Below, in pieces: positions 56,778-64,000 of a DNA stretch of 64,000 nucleotides. A program made the position numbers and the translations under genes. The notes under the pieces are model-generated. The model did not search any database. It saw nothing but the letters and a program-made list of their open reading frames with translations, and had not been told where the DNA came from. Source of the DNA: Siphonodentalium dalli (lineage: Eukaryota > Mollusca > Scaphopoda > Gadilida > Siphonodentaliidae); NCBI GenBank assembly GCA_032622095.1, contig CP136063.1, positions 183,065,956 to 183,129,955 of the forward strand. The letters are read 5' to 3'. Within the stretch, counting starts at the first letter, position 1, and the number at the start of each line of letters is the position of its first letter.

Positions 56778-57335
56778 TCTTACCTCCATGATCCCTGTCT
56801 CCTCATTTTAATAGTCTGCTTCCTCTTTCATGTGTAATTTTCTACTGTTTTAGTTAAACTTTTCGGTTATTTATATTTACCAACTTATAGGTACTGTATT
56901 TGTTTTAGGTGACCAATTATAACAAATAAGTTCCAGGTGTTTATTTTATTGGGCCTTAACTCTGCCATGACTGGATCTAGTCATTGTAATTATAACCACT
57001 GTCATGACCGTGATCCATGGTATTATTTTCTTCTACCTCTCAGTTATTAAGAAGTTTATGGACAGAAATGCTGCAAATAGTGGCCCACATTTAACTGCAA
57101 GACAGTAAATACTAAAAAAGGCAACAAATTGATATTAAAATATTGCTTATACCTTCCTATAATTTGACCCACTCAATTTAAGAATCTACCCAATCATCAT
57201 TCTGTAGGTCATTTTGACCTAAACCATTTGGAAAACTATACTCAGCCTTGCTGATCAAGGGGGTCCCTAATGTGAGCAGAAACACATGAGTGGTGGTCAT
57301 GTTCTAGGTAATTGCTATGTGTTGCCTCATTTCAG

Positions 57336-57397
57336 CCCCCACCTCAGCTGCCTAAAGGAAAATTCTCAGGAGAGTTTGTGGAGTATGTCAATCGATG
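57336..57397 (+). CDS. MAP2K1: MEK exon 9
   Basis: 62 nt, phase 0 to phase 2, acceptor cctcatttcag, donor GATG|gtgagt. It encodes P-P-P-Q-L-P-K-G-K-F-S-G-E-F-V-E-Y-V-N-R and two bases of Cys, matching vertebrate P-P-P-K-L-P...F...F-V-N-K-C. It follows a 13.5-kb intron, the longest seen, and stands only 23 bases before a complete TTAA-type element (57421). Skipping both alternative exons would join exon 7 to this exon out of frame and give a TAA within seven codons. Confidence 0.95.
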
Positions 57398-57420
57398 GTG
57401 AGTTAACACTTTTCCTTTCC

Positions 57421-57810
57421 TTAACCCTTTACCCAACAGAAGGGCCCTGTGCCAATGCATTCTCTTATATATGCGAGTCGACCATAGGTCGCCTCGCATA
57501 TATAAGAGAATGCATTGGCTTAACACATTAAAAATTAAAAAATTGTTAAAGAATGTAAGAAAAAATGGTATAAAGTGTTAAAAAAAGATTTTTTTTAGGC
57601 CAATGCATTCTCTTATATATGCGAGGCGACCTATGGTCGACTCGCATATATAAGAGAATGCATTGGCACAGGGCATAACTGTAACCATCACAATGTGGTC
57701 AAGGAACCGGTTCCAATGATATCCATATGTGTATGGTTCTATTGAGACAGACCGAAGATATTTTAGAATGTTGAAGCTTTATTTGGCCGGTTTGTTGGGT
57801 AAAGGGTTAA
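57421..57810. mobile_element. Complete TTAA/piggyBac-like MITE (ACCC subtype)
   Basis: TTAACCCTTTACCCAACA (57421) to TGTTGGGTAAAGGGTTAA (57810), 390 bp. It carries two AATGCATTCTCTTATATATGCGAG(T/G)CGACC hairpins and a stretch GGTTCTATTGAGACAGACCG near one end. It begins 23 bases after the donor of MEK exon 9. This copy serves as the uninterrupted reference for the split copy at 21592. Confidence 0.93.
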
Positions 57811-58181
57811 TTTATTCTGTGGCAGGAGCTGTAGCAACCAGATTGGCTTGAAAATGTTTGCGATTGTGCACAGACACCACTTTTGCAAGCTGTTTGTTTA
57901 TAAAATCAATGTGCCATCCCTTTGTTAAAAATTAACTGTAATTCAAACTTTGAGAAGTGTGTTTTAATAGTCTGATTTAATGCAGTAGATACCACTGGCT
58001 GCCACTAAAATAAGTAGACACAAGTTCTGTAACCAAACCTTTTGTGACCAGAACCCATTCCCAACAAAATTTGTTACACTGGATATTCCAGATTAAAGTG
58101 ATGGCAATGAGTAATCTCTAGATACATAATTCAAACAGTGCAATGTACAGGGTTCATGCTTATGCTTGCCAAATTTAAAAC

Positions 58182-58352
58182 TACAGTAATGCCCAAAGTA
58201 TATGACCCTTTAACCACAGCAGAATTATAGGAAATTTTTCAGGATTTAGTGGGAAATATGGCTTGTTGCCATTCATCGGAAAGCTCTCACCGACTGAATC
58301 CTGAAAAAATTCTGCTGTGGTTTAGGTGTCGATTATTTAGGACAATACTGTA
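58182..58352. mobile_element. Family M MITE, right arm shortened
   Basis: TACAGTAATGCCCAAAG ... ATTTAGGACAATACTGTA. The right arm lacks the loop side and the GGGTAA block. Confidence 0.85.
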
Positions 58353-58508
58353 ATTCACAGTTGGCAAAAACAAATATTTGACAAGTGAGTTCTCAATACT
58401 AGAAGAAAGTAGAAAGAAAATTTGAAGTGATTGATAGCGCAAACAATCCATGTCATGGAAGTCCCATGTACCACAGTTACATTGTAGTGGTATATGCAGG
58501 TTGCAGAA

Positions 58509-58660
58509 CGCTTTCATGATGGGAGCTGCGCTGGTGCAACATTTATACAGATCATGTGCCAGTGCATTCTCTTATATATTTGCAGAGCCTCGCATATATG
58601 AGAATGCACTGGCTTACAAGGTCAAGGTAAATATTGTTAGGCCAATGTATTCTCTTGTTT
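58509..58660. mobile_element. TTAA-type MITE, CATGA subtype, truncated
   Basis: It starts AACGCTTTCATGATGGGAGCTGCGCTGGTGC and has one hairpin and AAGGTCAAGGTAAATATTGTTAGGCC, then breaks off in the second hairpin (TCTCTTGTTTG). Confidence 0.7.
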
Positions 58661-58805
58661 GATATTTTGGGTGGACGCAAAAGCGTTCCTCACATAAAAA
58701 TGCCAGGCCAACTTGCATCCATAGTCCATACTCCATGGAATGCAACACAATCAACATCCATTTCTTATACTTACACTCAAGCTTGCAAATTAAAAGAGCA
58801 TTAAG

Positions 58806-58945
58806 CAGCTTGTTGCCATTCATCAGAAAGCTCTCGGGGAGAGCTTTCCGATGAATGGCAACAAGTCATATTTCCGACTAAATCCTGAAAAGTTACCCAT
58901 AATTCTGCTGTAGTTAAGAAGTCGATTACTTAGAGCATTACTGTA
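58806..58945. mobile_element. Family M half copy, right arm plus loop
   Basis: The loop and complete right arm remain (CTCGGGGAGAGC ... GAGCATTACTGTA); the left arm begins only at GCTTGTTGCC. It lies 170 bases before exon 10. Confidence 0.85.
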
Positions 58946-59117
58946 ATTATATCTTTGTGGAAAATCCATTTCGTATAGAAAGGGTTACTATGGCTACCCT
59001 TTATGTAGCCCAATTGCACTGTGGGGGGGGGGTATCCTTAGTCCCATTGGAACAGTCATATCTCTAGTTTGAACTTGCTGCAGGATTCCTCACAATTCTT
59101 TATCTTCTATCTTGCAG

Positions 59118-59163
59118 CCTGAAAAAGAATCCATCAGACAGAGCAGATCTATTATCATTAACT
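59118..59163 (+). CDS. MAP2K1: MEK exon 10, its end repeated in a minisatellite
   Basis: 46 nt, acceptor tatcttgcag, donor ACT|gtgagt. The first base completes Cys; then L-K-K-N-P-S-D-R-A-D-L-L-S-L-T, the conserved region with the Arg (in N-P-x-x-R-A-D) that forms the buried salt bridge in kinases. The last 18 bases (GATCTATTATCATTAACT) and the donor are the first unit of the array at 59146-59985. Reading past the donor meets TGA at 59179, so use of any downstream donor copy would truncate the protein before the last exon. Confidence 0.93.
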
Positions 59164-59985
59164 GTGAGTATATATCCATGATCTATTATTAACTATGTGT
59201 ATGTCCATGATTAACTGAGTATATACCGTGATGTATTATCATTAACTGTGATTATATCCGTGATCTATTATCATTAACTGTGAGTATATCCGTGATCTAT
59301 TATCATTAACTGTGAGTATCTCCGTGATCTATTATCATTAACTGAGTATATCCGTGAGCTATTATTAACTGAGTACATCCATGATCTATGATTAACTGTG
59401 AGTATATCCAGGATCTATTATTAACTGTGAATACAGCCGTGATCTGTTATCATTAACTGAGTATATCCATGATCTATTATTAAATGTGAATATAGCCGTG
59501 ATCTATTATCATTAACTGAGTATATCCAACGATCTATTATTAACTGTGAATATAGCCGTGATCTATTATCATTAACTGAGTATATCCAACGATCTATTAT
59601 TAACTATGAATATAGATGTGATCTACTATTATTATCTGTGAGTATATCCATGATCTTTTATTAACTGTGAGTATATCCGTGATCTATTGTTAGCTGTGTA
59701 TATAGCCGTGATCTATTATCATTAACTGAGTATATCCATGATCTATTATTAACTGAATACAGCCATGATCTATTATTAACTGAATACAGCCATGATCTAT
59801 TATTAACTGTGAATATAGCCGTGATCTATTATCATTAACTGAGTATATCCATGATCTATTATTAACTATGAATATAGATGTTATCTAGTATTATTATCTG
59901 TGAGTATATCCATGATCTATTATTAACTGTGAGTATATCCGTGATCTATTATTAACTGTGAGTATATCCGTGATCTATTATCATT
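59146..59985 (+). repeat. Minisatellite of about 28 units made from the exon 10 splice donor
   Basis: Units of 27-32 bp read GATCTATTATCATTAACTGTGAGTATATCC(G/A)T. The first unit starts inside MEK exon 10 (GATCTATTATCATTAACT, 59146-59163) and runs across its donor. Exact GTGAGT recurs at 59280, 59312, 59398, 59638, 59667, 59900, 59929 and 59958. Other units have lost it (ACTGAGTA, ACTGTGAATA). Two unit types often alternate, so part of the array grew as a dimer. Confidence 0.95.
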
Positions 59986-59999
59986 TGGAGTTAATCTTT

Positions 60000-60640
60000 G
60001 CATGACTAAATCCTTTGGCACATCACACAGACAACATCCCTCATCCGATCATCACCAAACTTCATATGGATCTTCGGGGTGACCTCTAGATGAGAGCCAT
60101 CAAATTTTTCTGAATTTAATTAAAAATCATGGCCGCCAGCGACCATCTTGAATTTTACTCGTATCACTAATCCTTTGGCACACCCTACAGGCCACATCCC
60201 TCATCCGATTATCACCATACTTCATATGGATCTTCGAGGTGACCTCTAGATGTGAGCTATCATTTTTTTTTTTTCTTCGAAATATGTTGAAAAACATGGC
60301 CGCCAGCAAACATCTTGGATTTCAGATTTGAATTCCATCTGCAGACCATGCAGCCCGCATTTATTGGATAAATGTTTTGAAATTGACAGGCATGTTTAGA
60401 ATCACCTCTAGATGGGAGCTATCAAATTTGAAAAAATTTCGTTGAAAATATGGCCACCAGCAGCCATCTTGGATTTTACTCTTTGCATGACTTAATCCTT
60501 CGGCACACCCTGCAGACCACATGCCTCATCCGATCGTCACCAAACTTCATATGGATCTTTGGGGTGACCACTAGATGGGAGCGATTAATTTCATTGGAAA
60601 ACATGGCTGCCAGCAGCCATCTTGGATTTTACTTGACTAT
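60000..60640. repeat. Four tandem units of about 160 bp
   Basis: Each unit has AATCCTT(T/C)GGCACA.CC..CAG, CATCCCTCATCCGAT, CTTCATATGGATCTT, GGTGACC.CTAGATG and ATGGCCGCCAGC..CCATCTTGGAT. The third is the most altered. The repeat explains all frames here. The phrase ATGGCCGCCAGCAGCCATCTTGGAT is frequent in mollusc repeats. Confidence 0.8.
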
Positions 60641-61019
60641 ATAGCTCTTCATATTGACATCTAGTATTACTTTGACATTTCAACTTTCCACACTCCTAAT
60701 CACCCCATTGACTGTAACACATGAAATTGCCCTCCCTCCAACTTGAGTTACAGTGCCATTGACACTTTCATGATATATGACATGGCCCCGTACTCCAAGC
60801 ATACATCATATTGGTCCAGTTTGTTTTTTGACCAACCCCTAAACAGAATCCACTGAAAACTGCGAGAAACGATATCAGTTTTCATATTTTTCACACTAAT
60901 CTCAGAGGATTTTTTTTAATATGTGGTGTGAAAAAGGTTCCCGCACACCATGAACATAATTTCAATTCTGTAAAAATTTTGTCTAGGTTAAGCCACATTT
61001 TCCGTATTTTAATTGGACT

Positions 61020-61250
61020 AATTGTCCCCCAAATTTTTTTCAGCGGTGTCCATTTGTCGGGGCGTCCGTCCATGATGGTTTCCAGATGATATCTTTAATT
61101 TTAGTTATCTGATTGCTTTCAAATTATAGATTATCAGATGAAAATACAGGTTAAGTTTGAATTTGGGAATCCGCTCATTTTTTCCAGAGTTATGGTCCTT
61201 TTCGACTTAGAATTTACTGATTATTTGGGTGATTTAGTAGGAATCTGGCA
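61020..61250. repeat. CGTCCGTCC-type bivalve repeat fragment
   Basis: GTCCCCCAAATTTTTTTCAGCGG, GGGGCGTCCGTCCATGATGG and 'CCAGAGTTATGGTCCTTTT' are the signatures. It is related to the repeats at 18134 and 62350. Confidence 0.6.
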
Positions 61251-61465
61251 GTTCTTTTCTATATTGAAAAATTGAAAACGACCCAATGAATTGTTAGTTT
61301 ATTTCAATAAACTTGTGTTTTTTTACAAAGAAATTGCAGATGATGTGATGCTGTCTGTAATATATAGCCTTTATGTAACCATCAATGTCAAAAGTTCTGA
61401 GTTTCTCACCCGGAGAATGTCGCTTGTGTTTCTATTTATAATTTAAATGCTTTGAATACACTCAG

Positions 61466-62147
61466 TTAACCCTTTCATGATGGGAGCAATGCTTGTGCAG
61501 CATTACAGATCCTGTGCCATTTTATTCTCTTATATATGCGAGTCTCCCATAAGCTTACAAGATCAAGTGCAGGAAGTGCTAAATGCTTCAGCTCGAGTTG
61601 TATGCTTCACCCCATAGTCTGAGCATATGACTCCTGTGCTGAAGACTGGCTGCCAGTCTCGTACCATCTCATCTTCTGGTATAAAAATCCAGAAACAATG
61701 TGGCACCATCTTATGTTAATGATCTTGTTCAGGAGAAAGCGGTAAATGTGAATTATGGCCTAAGATCTAATAAAAAAATACTTTTGCAGGTATCATTCAA
61801 CAAATGTAAGACATTTGCTGATACAGAATTTTCATTTGCTGGTCCTCACCTCTGTAACTCACTTCATGATTCCTTGAAAAAGTCAAAAATATCAATTCTT
61901 TCAAGGAGCGCCTTAAAACATTCCTGTTTCAAAAAGCAGATGCCACAACATTAATTAGTAGATTCCCATAGGAAGCCTCGCATAAAAAGAGTTTACATAG
62001 CTTACAATGTACAGGTAAATATTTTTAGGCCAATGCATTCTCTTATATATGCTAGGCTCCCTATGGGAGACTCACATGCTATAAGAGAATGCATTGGCAC
62101 AGGGTTTTTCGCAAATTTTCAGGAAGCTCAAGTGATGGAAGTGTTAA
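61466..62147. mobile_element. TTAA MITE (CATGA subtype) split by a LINE fragment
   Basis: TTAACCCTTTCATGATGGGAGC at 61466 and GTGATGGAAGTGTTAA at 62147. The first hairpin is cut after GCGAGTCTCCCATA (61552) and resumes GATTCCCATAGGAAGCCTCGCATA near 61965. The second hairpin (62031-62097) is complete. Confidence 0.85.
61556..61965 (+). pseudogene. LINE (CR1/L2-like) ORF2 C-terminal fragment
   Basis: On the + strand: Q-V-Q-E-V-L-N-A-S-A-R-V-V-C, the phrase preceding the last domain of many LINEs ('VQNAAARLV'), then a broken stretch, then in a clean frame from 61700: A-P-S-Y-V-N-D-L-V-Q-E, K-K-I-L-L-Q-V, K-T-F-A-D-T-E-F-S-F-A-G-P-H-L-C-N-S-L-H-D-S-L-K. A frameshift separates the final F-K-E-R-L-K-T-F-L-F. 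Several defects make it dead. Confidence 0.85.
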
Positions 62148-62349
62148 GTGTAAGAAAAATGAGTTTTATGATTCAAGCTTCAATATCTTGCTCTTTTATA
62201 TCAACATTGGGGAATAATTAGTATTCAGTGTTTTGAGATAGAATTGAAATGAAATTATACCCTCAAGCAAAATTTTCAAAAGTTCCTCAGTTTCCAAGAC
62301 AATTATCAGGGGTGTATGTACATGCTTGGCAATAATTCACTCAAAATAC

Positions 62350-62690
62350 TTCTTATTATACACCCGTTTTGAAACAAAACGGGACGTATTATGTTATTGG
62401 TTCTCCGTCTAGATGTCCGTCCTTTCGCTTTTTGCATTTCCGGATGATAACCTTAGTAGGTCAAGTTCAAATTCGGGTTCCACCCGCCAATTTTCACCAG
62501 AGTTATGGCCCTTTTTGTTGGAATTTGCACACTTTCCGGATGATAACTTCTTGAGTACGTCTGAACTGAATGAAATTTAGTATGTGAGTTTTCTAGTCCA
62601 AACTACAGGTGTGAAACCACACCAGAGTTATGACCCTTTGTTGAAATTACCACAGGCGTATTTTGCTATGCCCCAGCGATGCTCTTGTTT
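62350..62690 (+). repeat. Bivalve-type repeat ACACCCGTTTTGAAACAAAACGGGACGTAT
   Basis: A hairpin start (CCCGTTTTGAAACAAAACGGG), a CCGTCTAGATGTCCGTCC stretch, 'AGAGTTATGGCCCTTTTTG' in two tandem units, and an end TACCACAGGCGTATTTTGCTATGCCCCAGCGATGCTCTTG. It ends 20 bases before the acceptor of the last MEK exon. Confidence 0.7.
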
Positions 62691-62711
62691 TACATTACAT
62701 TTTTGTTACAG

Positions 62712-62801
62712 AAACACAAATGGGTGAATGATTGCATAGCCCTAGAGGAGCAAATCAACATAGGCTCCTGGGTGTGCAAAGTGATGAATATAAAACCATG
62801 A
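62712..62801 (+). CDS. MAP2K1: MEK exon 11: C-terminus and stop codon
   Basis: It enters in phase 0 after tttttgttacag. The 29 codons read K-H-K-W-V-N-D-C-I-A-L-E-E-Q-I-N-I-G-S-W-V-C-K-V-M-N-I-K-P, then TGA at 62799-62801. This aligns with the C-terminal domain binding MEK to upstream kinases: H-x-W near the start, acidic pair, then the W-V-C-K-x-M phrase typical of invertebrate MEK (W-L-C-S in vertebrates). The tail is shorter than in vertebrates, which carry a further Pro/Thr-rich end. The frame has no start codon, so it would be missed by ORF scanning. A CGTCCG-type repeat ends just 20 bases before the acceptor. Confidence 0.9.
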   Translation, partial: KHKWVNDCIALEEQINIGSWVCKVMNIKP

Positions 62802-62941
62802 GGCTGGCAAATACAGATGTATATATGATGTCCATGCACCTTGAAGAAGATAGACAGCCTGGAAACTTGCACAAAAGCTGCCATATTACCAGGAATCTCA
62901 AGGGTTTTGTGACAGGTTTTCTGTCTCGGGAGCCCATAGTG

Positions 62942-63362
62942 CAAGGCTGAAAATAGTGTGTCTTGTCATTTGCAGAATGAGGTCCCCAGAGGGTGAATTT
63001 AATGATGCTTTTCCACACAGCGGACTAGCATTACCAAATTCACCCTCTGTGAACCTCATTCTACTTAGGCCTCAACTGCTATGGGAGAACTAGGATCAGA
63101 TTGAAGTTCCCCAGTTGAAGTTGGTGATGTTCACCCATTAGTCACCTCGATAATACATTTTTATATTCTGCAAATTAGGGATATAGAAACTTCCCAAAAG
63201 GAACAAAGTAACTAATGTTAATTTGAGACTATAGTTCCCAGAAGATGATGCCTAAGCAGAATGAGGTCCCCAGAGGGAGAATTTGGTGATGCTAGCATGC
63301 ATCAGTAAATTCCCCTTCTGGGGACCTCATTCTTCAAATGACACAAACTGTTTTTAGGCTTG
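62942..63362. mobile_element. Family H MITE in the MEK 3' UTR, perfect 8-bp duplication
   Basis: CAAGGCTGAAAATAGTGTGTC...TTTTTAGGCTTG, 421 bp, flanked by CCATAGTG at 62934-62941 and 63363-63370. It begins 140 bases after the stop codon, so it is probably transcribed as part of the 3' UTR. Confidence 0.9.
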
Positions 63363-63559
63363 CCATAGTGTTATATTAGGAACATTGTGCCTAATGTTGA
63401 TGTAGCCTTAACCCTTGTTTACTGAATAGATTCTCCCATTCAGTTACAAAAGTATACTTTGGAAAGGTCAATTATCTATTTGGAGAAGTGTTTTGATAAT
63501 GCAAGTGCAGTAAAACTGGATTCCCATTAATACAGTCATAGAAAAAGTTCAGATTATAA

Positions 63560-63760
63560 GCTTAAAAGCACTTGGGGATTTCCGCTCCAAATACACCTAA
63601 TTATATTCGCTTTTGGTTATATTCCGGTATCGAAATAGATTGATAAATGCTTGAACTATCTTTCTAAGAGCATTATTTGTCCCGGAAGGATGTCATAATA
63701 ATACAACGTTGAAAGCGATGTTTGGGTCACCATCACCAAAAACCAGCCATTTGCACAGCA
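63560..63760. repeat. Third copy of the CGAAATAGATTGATAAATGC dispersed repeat
   Basis: It shares TCCAAATACACCTAAT, TTCCGGTATCGAAATAG.TTGATAAATGC.TGAAC and TTTGTCCCGGAAGGA with 46770-47230. Confidence 0.6.
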
Positions 63761-63808
63761 TGGAAAAGAAAAGAGCATTCTGTGTTAGTATATTCCTGAT
63801 ATGGTAGA

Positions 63809-63814
63809 AATAAA
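63809..63814 (+). terminator. Candidate MEK polyadenylation signal AATAAA
   Basis: This is the first AATAAA seen after the stop codon, about 1 kb downstream, followed within 30 bases by a GT/T-rich stretch (TTGGTTTCACTTCTGTG). It would give a 3' UTR of about 1 kb including the MITE. Purely positional evidence. Confidence 0.3.
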
Positions 63815-64000
63815 TAGCATTGGTTTCACTTCTGTGCGAAAAATTGAAAACAGCTGGAAAATGGCTGTGACCATGTAAAGTATTCGGAGCATATGAAGCC
63901 AGTATATCAATATTTCTTGTACTTGTTTCTTATTTCTTTATCTTATATCTCCTTTCTAATAACAAAGACAGAATTTGGAAGCTAGAATGAGCCATGTCCA

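Larger units (their letters stand above)
25595..62801 (+). other. MAP2K1: MEK (MAP2K1/2) gene, exons 2-11, exon 1 not found
   Basis: Eleven exons, two of them alternatives, encode about 362 or 368 residues of the dual-specificity kinase that phosphorylates ERK in the Ras-Raf-MEK-ERK cascade. Every splice site is GT-AG and the phases join without error. Compared with human MEK1 from memory, six exons have identical lengths (147, 78, 52, 125, 62, 46 nt). Catalytic elements are intact: glycine loop GAGNGGVV, Lys in MARK, HRD across an intron, DFG, and the Raf-phosphorylated pair in SMANS. Introns run from 1.2 to 13.5 kb and are filled with MITEs. Missing is the first exon (about 27 residues, ERK-docking peptide); since exon 2 enters in phase 2 it must end with two bases of a codon. 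Most invertebrates have a single MEK, so MAP2K1 and MAP2K2 cannot be told apart here. Confidence 0.97.

Noticed and set aside
1-64000. CRISPR arrays, operons, ribosome-binding sites
   Set aside because: This is intron-bearing animal DNA; the regular repeats are MITEs and minisatellites without spacers.

Overview
This is animal genomic DNA. It is AT-rich, intron-rich and packed with short DNA transposons, and it carries most of one gene: the MAP kinase kinase MEK (MAP2K1/2), on the + strand. The source is very likely a mollusc, probably a bivalve. The MEK C-terminus is of invertebrate type, ending in a W-V-C-K motif. Several long repeats also have the look of bivalve repeats, with strings of 'CGTCCGTCCGTC' followed by tandem units containing phrases such as 'TTCAGATTTGTTCAAATGAGGTCAC' and 'AGGGCCATAACTC'. 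Species cannot be named from the sequence alone.

Layout. Positions 1-25594 hold no convincing host exon. They contain a MULE transposase relic inside long inverted repeats (3182-4632), a large foldback interrupted by a MITE (5493-6384), LINE reverse-transcriptase relics (10041-10530, 17038-17355), a tRNA-like SINE head (about 19715-19790), several TIR elements and minisatellites, and a TTAA element split by a 3.3-kb insertion (21592-25309). Positions 25595-62801 hold eleven MEK exons that match human exons 2-11 in order and phase. Six of them equal the human exon length exactly as I recall it (147, 78, 52, 125, 62 and 46 nt). Exon 1, which should carry the start codon and the ERK-docking peptide, was not found. 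Positions 62802-64000 are 3' UTR and flank, with a hAT-like MITE and a possible AATAAA signal.

Main discovery. Human exon 8 is represented by two alternative exons 4.2 kb apart (39470-39555 and 43758-43861). Both enter in phase 1, leave in phase 0, and encode the same helix MAIFELLE(Y/H)IVNE. In those 13 codons nine base changes are silent and one changes an amino acid, so both copies look selected. Including both or neither gives an early stop. They therefore have the form of mutually exclusive exons. They swap the segment before the helix: the second carries a Thr-Pro site, the first has none. The first exon is closely surrounded by near-palindromic MITEs that could pair in the pre-mRNA.

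Second discovery. The exon/intron border of exon 10 has been copied into a tandem array of about 28 units (59146-59985). The array repeats the 5' splice site, giving eight further exact GTGAGT sites. Use of any of them would end the protein early.

The transposon layer can be read in detail. It includes piggyBac-like MITEs with TTAA target duplications, Tc1/mariner-like MITEs with TA, hAT-like MITEs with three exact 8-bp duplications, a pogo/Tigger relic, a PIF/Harbinger-like MITE with TTA, and elements with 9-10 bp duplications. Nested insertions give their relative ages.
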